Positions 57,837-64,000 of a DNA stretch of 64,000 bases are shown here, piece after piece. The notes under the pieces were generated by a model, which searched no databases, had not been told where the DNA came from, and worked only from the letters and a program-made list of their open reading frames with translations. A program made the translations under genes and the position numbers. Every line of letters starts with the position of its first letter. Position 1 is the first letter of the stretch. This DNA comes from Filosporella fistucella (taxonomy: Eukaryota > Ascomycota > Leotiomycetes > Helotiales): contig JAQJZZ010000004.1 of assembly GCA_030077755.1 (NCBI GenBank), positions 930,001-994,000 of the forward strand. The letters run 5' to 3'.

Positions 57837-60800
57837 ATGAACGGCGCTTCGAACGGTCACGGCACAGGCAGCGTAGTGGCTGGAACGATCGATACGAACG
57901 GAGGTAGCACGAACTTACTGCGTCAGATACACGAAGCTCTCGATATTGTCCACGGGCCCTACTCTTCGAATGTGTCCCGCAGAGAAGCTTCTATATTCCT
58001 CGATGATATCAAAACCAACGAGGATGCACCTTATCATGGTTTCACATTGGCATCCGACAAAAGCCAGCAACCTGTTGTACGCCACTACGCCTTGTCACTC
58101 CTCGAGCATGCGATAAAGCACAAGTGGGCAGAATACTCGGAAACACAAGCAGACACGTTACGGCGATGGGTACTACAGCTTTCCCAGAATACCTCTCCAG
58201 AAGATCCACTATACCTGAGAAACAAGACCGCGCAACTATGGGTCGAAATCGCAAAGCGAAGCTGGGGGGATGAGTGGACTGATATGGATGAGCTTCTTGT
58301 ACAATTATGGGAGATATCCGGATCTGTTGTGCACAAGGAATTCGTTCTTTTCGTACTGGAAACCCTTTCGGACGAAGTGTTCAACGGGGAAGACACAATA
58401 GCTATTCTTCGTGAAGGCGCCTTGAGTAAAGCTTGCGTTGAGATTTTTACACCGGCAAACGTGCTTGCCGAAGCATTCCCAAATAGACAAATTGGTACTA
58501 CGGTAAGATATGGCGAGGAGGGTTGGTTGGTAAGAATTGGGGAATTGTTGAACCAGTGTCTGGAGACTGACCTTCGAAACAATTCCGAGTACCAAAGCTG
58601 CGCCGTTAAAATATTGGCTGTGTACAAATCTGTTATGCCATGGGCCATTCCCAGAGCAGTCGCCAGTGCTTCTTGCGTCCAAAATATGTGCAAAAGTCTT
58701 GCTGTATCTAGCGTCGCTGTGCAGTTGGTAAGTCATTGCCTGCTACTTAGTCTGTAACTAATAGTGATAGGGTTCCGTTGAATCTCTCCATGCTCTGTAT
58801 AGCAGGCTTCACTTTACTGATGAGGAGTTCTCATCACTTGTGTGCCCAATGTACACAAGCCATATGGTTGAGCTTCTCCGAAAGTTATTCGAATGGTCTG
58901 TAGTTGATCCTCGTGACATCGACGATGAGAAATATCTCTTCGCAAAGAAGTTCTCCGAGGTCAGTATTACCGTACTCGTTGTCCACTGAGTTCTGACACG
59001 TTTCAGATGATTTCCAACATTGGTAGTTTCATCGAGCAAAAGATTTCCGCTATTCCCGAAGATTGTGACCTTCCTAACCTACTAAACCTGTTCCTTGCCA
59101 TTGCCCAGAGCCAAAGCTTCGTTGTCTCGATACCAGTACTCGTCACTTGGACACGACTACTGCGCTCAGAGACTATCGGAGGATCTCCCACCATTAATCC
59201 TTTGATTGCTCCTTTACTTGAACTATGTAGTTCGCGTCTAATTCGATATGAAAGCATGCCTGAAGATGCGGACGATCCATCTTTGATTTTCTTGCTAGAA
59301 GACATAGATACAATTCCAGAGCGACACGCTTTCCTTGGAAATTATCGCCGATACAGTGTCCAAATCATCGAGTATATCGTTCGCCAGAAGCAGTCCGAAG
59401 CGATCTATCACATATTAAGTCAAGTTGACCAGTCCATGCAGCGTTTATACGACGGCCAGCCTCCATTTTCTGGTGAATATCCCTTAGGCCTTAGATTTAC
59501 CCACACTACTAACAAGATTCGCAGTGGAAAATTACTCCAAGACCTCAATGCCAGTACTAAGAGTGGACGCCCATTTCGCAGTGGTTGAGGCGGCACTGAA
59601 GGGATACATGAGGTGGAGATCTGCACATGGATCAAAGCCTCAACAAGATGTAAGGATTTTTGCAAGCTATGGAGAAAATACTAATTTGTACAAGGAACAA
59701 CAGAGAGTCTCTATGGAAAGCAATCTCGAATCATGGTGCGAGAGGTTATTGGAGATGCATTTTGATGTAAGTTTTGATCAAATTTCGAATCGCAGGCAAA
59801 CTCTTTTCGTGACAATCTTGCTCACATCTCTTTACAGGACCCAATTATTCGCAAAAGAGTTCTTCAACTAGCTGTTGCCTTTTCAACTACAGCTTTGGAC
59901 AAGAAAGTTACTTTCATGTTAAAAGTTCTTGAACACATCTTAATGACCAGGCCGTTGGAGCAACCAGATCAGACCTCATACAACGATGCATTGAAAGAAT
60001 TGCAGTCTGATAGCATGTATGAACTACAAAGACTGGCCAGCAAAATGCCGGATCAACTTCTGGTGAGCCTTGCAGCATACCGCATCGCATCGATTATATA
60101 CTAACTGCTTAGGACGTGTATGATCAGCTGGAAGCTAAGGTCAATGAAATCATATCCTCTGGAACTCTCGATACAAAACGTCAGGTTTCTTATGAAACTT
60201 TCCTCTTCACAATCATGTGCGTAACGAATTCTTCCGTCCTGGAGAAATTAGCTAATTGCTGTAGCCACCGTACTTCGAAACTTGATCCAGAAGTCCGATT
60301 ACAGAAATTGCAGGGCTTCATTAACCCAGTTCAGCAACTATGGGAGAATCCCGAGATAGGTGCGGCTATCTCGTCGTTTGCCGGGTTTTGTGATTTATTG
60401 GGACTCAGCCAGGTTCGCGACTATCTCGTCACGCGACGGGTCCATGAAATCGATGAGTGGGGTCTGTATCAGCTTGATGCCGAAGGTCAAGGAATTCAGA
60501 AGGAATTGGAAGATCGATTAAAGGTAAAGAAGTACACTCTCTGTATGGTGTCAATGCTAATGTAGGGAAAGACTCTGCCACTTCGCACCACCAAATCTTT
60601 CCTTGCTTGTTCCACTGAAAAGGTCGAGAAAGACTCTCCTCCATACCAGGTTTCACGCGCATTATGGCGAAAGACATTACCAGTTATCCTCCCAAGCTTA
60701 CTGAAATTTCTGAGGTATACTCTCCCGCCTTGTGCTCCATAATGATCAAACTGACAAAATTAGCCACGCGCATGCGTTTCACAACCCAGCAAACTGGACT

Positions 60801-62107
60801 GGCCTTCCACCAGACATGCGCTCACTGGTGAGCCGAATTCTGACAGACCGCTTCTGGCAAGCAGGCATCTCTGTCGGTAGTAAGGAAGATTTCTATGCAC
60901 GTGTGACAACCACCAAGTCCACTATGGAGGGCTTTGCATCATCTATCCGCGGATCAGTTCGCACAGTTCGTGAAGCATGCTACTCCATTCTGTGGTGTAT
61001 GAGTCGGCTTGATGTCGACTTTTATGGCTTCAGCGAGCTACCTGGTCCACTTGCACATGCACTCTTTGCTGACGCACATTGTTTATCTTCTCATCAGCTC
61101 ATTGCATTGCTTAATGTGGTTCGAATGTTGGTGGATGATTGTCCAGTTGAGCTTAGAACTCATTTTGTTCCGCCGATACTAGCAACTTGCTTTGCGCAAA
61201 TGGATTCGAAATGCAGTTCAGAATGGGAGAGACTCGCTCAAAAGCAAGTAGCTGCTACTGAGAGCGATGATTTGACAGATGAAATGAAGGAAGAAAGTAT
61301 ACTGCGTCAATTGACACATACTGCGGTCATGATGATTGGTGGTTTCCTGGATCCTGCCAGACAAAGTAGGTCACCCTGGAAACGTTGAACGCGGTAGCTA
61401 ACCCGATAGATCCTTCAACAACCACAGGTACTGCAAAGGATGCCTCCACCTATGTGGCAGAGAACAATCCCGCATCGGCTTACCCTTCCATGCGCAAATT
61501 CTGTATCACATCTAGCACTATCTTAGAGCCGCTACTTTTGTTCCTTACTCATGCAATCCGCATGAGAGATAGCCGATGCTGTGGAGTTGTTCTTCGGGTT
61601 TTCCGCTCCCTTATACCTGAATTCGTTTCTGCGGATGACTCAACAGGGCTGACTGTACAAATTCGAGAATTCATCTGCACCGATGTTCTCAAGGCTTGTA
61701 TATCGTCCCTTAACGAGCCTTACTTTGTCGATTTGCAAAAGGAACTTGCCCAGTTCATTGCGGCTATACTCACATTCTACTCTCCCTTGACTTCAACTCC
61801 AAGACAAATCTTATTGAGTCTCCCCGGAATGGAAGAGCGCGCGGTGGACAAGTGTATTGACTATGTAAAGCGTCAGGGTATGCAACAACGTCAGCAACGA
61901 GCACTGGTACTTGATCTACTTCGGGATATCAAGGGGGTAAGTATTAGCGAGCAAGGTCGTATCACCAAATCGGCATCTTCAGCAAGAAAGGAGAGAAGCA
62001 AGATGCAAGAGGAATTCTTGAAGGAACAGCCAGCAGAACCTAACAGGACGGAGAGAAACCCAAGTCCTGGACTGGAGGGTGTTGCCAATATGTTCGGCGA
62101 TGCTTAA
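57837..62107 (+). CDS. MSN5: Exportin-5 / Msn5 karyopherin
   Basis: Importin-beta-family nuclear transport receptor; Msn5 exports phosphorylated proteins and exportin-5 exports RNA. Nine exons: 57837-58727, 58771-58959, 59007-59472, 59525-59766, 59838-60062, 60113-60523, 60566-60714, 60764-61365, 61410-62107; phases agree, 1290 aa, slightly longer than Msn5 (1224). The N-terminal HEAT region fits (IHEALDIVHGPYSSNVSRREASIFLDDIK, VVRHYALSLLEHAIKHKW, YLRNKTAQLWVEIAKRSW), as does the long exportin-5 body. The intron at 59473 carries a perfect CTACTAAC branch, and its removal gives PPFSVENYSKTSMPVLRVDAHFAVVEAALKGY. The C-terminal 60 residues are basic and low-complexity. A GTAAGT at 61937 was read through, because the nearest AG would leave an impossibly short intron. 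Confidence 0.94.
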
Positions 62108-62728
62108 TATGTATTTCAAGTGGGCACTCGGCAGGTACTGGCGATTAGAGGTGCTTCAGCGCAAATGGGGTTTTAGGGCTTATGTAAAAGATTTCGGGAG
62201 GTATAATTGATGCATTTGAGTGCGGGCAACGGCGTGGGAAAAGCATTTATGTCACCAGGTGCGTGATAATCTGGCGCTGGTACCTTGATCGTTCAATCCC
62301 ACTTTACATAGCGCTACATACAAAAAAGACGAATGATTGTCCCCTAAAATCACCAGCTCGCAAAGCCAAGCCTCGAGACGGTGATATTGATAGATGGTTC
62401 CCATCGATCATGTAGTGTGGCGAGTCTTGCGAAAGGAGGATAACCCCTATTCTGAACCTTAAGCGAGGGAAATATGATAGGTATCTGTGGCGAAAGATGA
62501 GCGCGGGGCGCGAGGAGTGAAGAACAACAGCCTAGACCGAGATTTACGAAGTTTTATACTGACTATTCACAAGCAAGTAAAAAGAAGTTAATTCAGTGCT
62601 AGGAGCACAACACCGTCCATTGCACCTGCTGCACGTCCTGTGCGTGGCGCGCGTTGGGAGCCCTGCGCGATTGAATGTCCCAAGATAGATTTATACAATA
62701 AGAGTGTCTATAAAGATCATGTATCGCA
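62108..62728. other. Intergenic, convergent 3' ends
   Basis: Between the 3' ends of the exportin and CorA-like genes. No gene seen. Confidence 0.6.
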
Positions 62729-64000
62729 TCACACCCTCGGACTATAATACATCTTCCCCTCACTTCCACTACTATTCCCTCTCTCCACATCCACCACCAG
62801 TTGTCTTCCCACCCCTTCCTCCTCTTTAACCTCCTCGCCCATCGCCTCCCTCGCTCTCCTCTCCATCTTCTCCCTCATAGCATCCGCCTGCATCATCGCT
62901 CTCTTCTTCGAATCTCTATCCTTCAATACACTAGCTTTCTGCGCTAGCTCTCTCGACCAGATATATAACCCCGTTTTTGTCAGAATATAAGTAGTAGCGA
63001 GATGCACAGGATAGGTGAGAATGGCCCATATTAAAGAGGTGAATGAACGCAGGAACGAGGAGGATGAAAATGCTAGGAGGAAGGATGTGCATATTATAGC
63101 CATGGAGATGGGGAACATGTAGGTGAACTCTTCGCGGAGAGTTAGGAGACCCGAATTAAATTCTTGGACGTTCATGCCGAATACTGTGGCACAGAATGAG
63201 AGGGGCAGCTAAACTCCTGTATTAGAGAACCGTATTCAATGGTGATAGTGTCAGGGCAAGAACATACGAATATGATCGTCACAACTGTGAACAACATGAT
63301 CGATTTTCCCTGTTTCAGCGTCTCCGTTGCTTGCTTGACAGCTTCCCTCGCCTCGAAAATGCCGGATTGTTGTTGTTTCAAAGTCAAGAGATCTTTCAGT
63401 GCAGCAGATGTGATTTTGGCCGCGTCTTGCAAGGTCGTAAGCTCTGATATCCTGTTCTCGATATTGTTAAGCAGTGTATCAGCTCGTGCGAGTGTCCATT
63501 TTGCGGAGTCAGAGTGGCCAACTTGTCTTGATGTACCACTGAGGGAATCAAGCCAGTTCTCTTCACCGGGTTGTATTCTCCATTCCGCTTCTTGTGCTAT
63601 TCGTGGTTGAAGAATGTGGCGGATATGCTTGACGAACGTTTCTGCTACCATCTGTTGCTGGATCTGAATGCGAGTGAGGATATGTAGCTCGTCCAAGATA
63701 TCTTTCACTTCCTTAAGTAGATTGCCTTCCGGGTTAATGTTCAGTAGGGTATTTTGTGTTGCTGAATTATTTCCCTTGTCACGAGAATTGTATTCCTTTG
63801 AGGCGAGATGTGTATATGTGAGGAATTGATCGAAAGCTGCTGTTTGCTTGTAGGTCACTCCGCGAATGGCTTCAGCAAATATATCTACCAAATTTGGTTG
63901 TCGATCGATTGTTCTTGTTCTGTCAAAGAATACTCTCGAACATTGATCCACGATGATAAGAGCGATGTCGAAAGCTGACCGAATTTCATCTTGTCGAGCA
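62729..64000 (-). CDS. CorA-like divalent metal transporter, 5' part outside window
   Basis: Fungal CorA-family membrane protein (Mg2+ or other divalent cation). Visible exons on the minus strand: beyond 64000 down to 63268, then 63208-62729; intron of 59 bp (GTATGT...TTTAG), phase 0. About 403 residues are visible. A long helical stalk precedes the membrane (ILDELHILTRIQIQQQMV ... AALKDLLTLKQQQSGIFEAREAVKQATETLKQGKS). TM1 is MLFTVVTIIFLPLSFCATVF, followed at once by the signature GMN (FGMNVQEF). TM2 is MFPISMAIICTSFLLAF. A third hydrophobic stretch, LIWAILTYPVHLATTYILTK, is extra to the CorA core. The C-terminal tail is Arg/Glu-rich, and its coding strand is purine-biased. The N-terminal domain and start are off the window. 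Confidence 0.9.

Noticed and set aside
61937..61960. GTAAGT donor inside the last exportin exon
   Set aside because: The nearest AG gives an intron of about 22 bp, too short to splice; the frame reads through cleanly.

Overview
The window reads as nuclear DNA of a filamentous ascomycete. Genes are split by short introns (about 45-200 bp) with GTANGT-type donors, branch points such as TACTAAC or CTAAC, and YAG acceptors. The proteins are typical fungal ones: a Fus3/Kss1-class MAP kinase with TEY, a Zn2Cys6 regulator, a fungal rhodopsin-domain membrane protein, trehalose-6-phosphate synthase, and a GH5 steryl-glucosidase-like enzyme. Protein similarity suggests Pezizomycotina, perhaps a leotiomycete; this is inference from remembered families, not a search. 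I saw no transposon, tRNA, rRNA, CRISPR or prokaryotic-type operon. All exon boundaries were chosen by eye from reading frame, splice signals and family similarity, and the exon phases add up in every gene model given.

Left third (1-24 kb): a truncated GH13 maltase/alpha-glucosidase; a single-pass membrane protein with a DUF4097-like beta-repeat domain; a four-exon complex I subunit (NDUFA13/GRIM-19) that no single open frame reveals; RNA polymerase II CTD phosphatase FCP1; TPS1; a PAP2 lipid phosphatase lacking a consensus active-site Arg; a GNAT acetyltransferase; and a seven-TM rhodopsin-domain protein. Gene spacing is wide here, with gaps of 1.7-3.5 kb.

Middle (24-42 kb): a compact block. 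It holds a DEK_C-domain chromatin protein, AP-1 beta-adaptin, a new-looking 58-aa single-TM protein, a BolA-type protein head-to-head with a NIF3-family protein, VPS51 head-to-head with RMI1, the PMK1/BMP1-type MAP kinase, SEC24 and a 131-aa single-TM protein. Trafficking functions recur (AP-1, GARP, COPII), but no operon-like logic is implied. A 3-kb microsatellite-rich gap separates the MAP kinase from SEC24.

Right third (42-64 kb): a Zn2Cys6 transcription factor between two nearly empty gaps; SKI3, divergent from a GH5_12 enzyme whose C-terminus is a CaaX box; an exportin-5/MSN5 orthologue in nine exons; and a CorA-like metal transporter cut by the right edge.

No obvious new multi-gene system is visible. 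The most interesting points are single-gene oddities (CaaX-tailed glucosidase, Arg-less PAP2, the 58-aa membrane protein) and composition patterns (purine-rich 3' ends in four genes).
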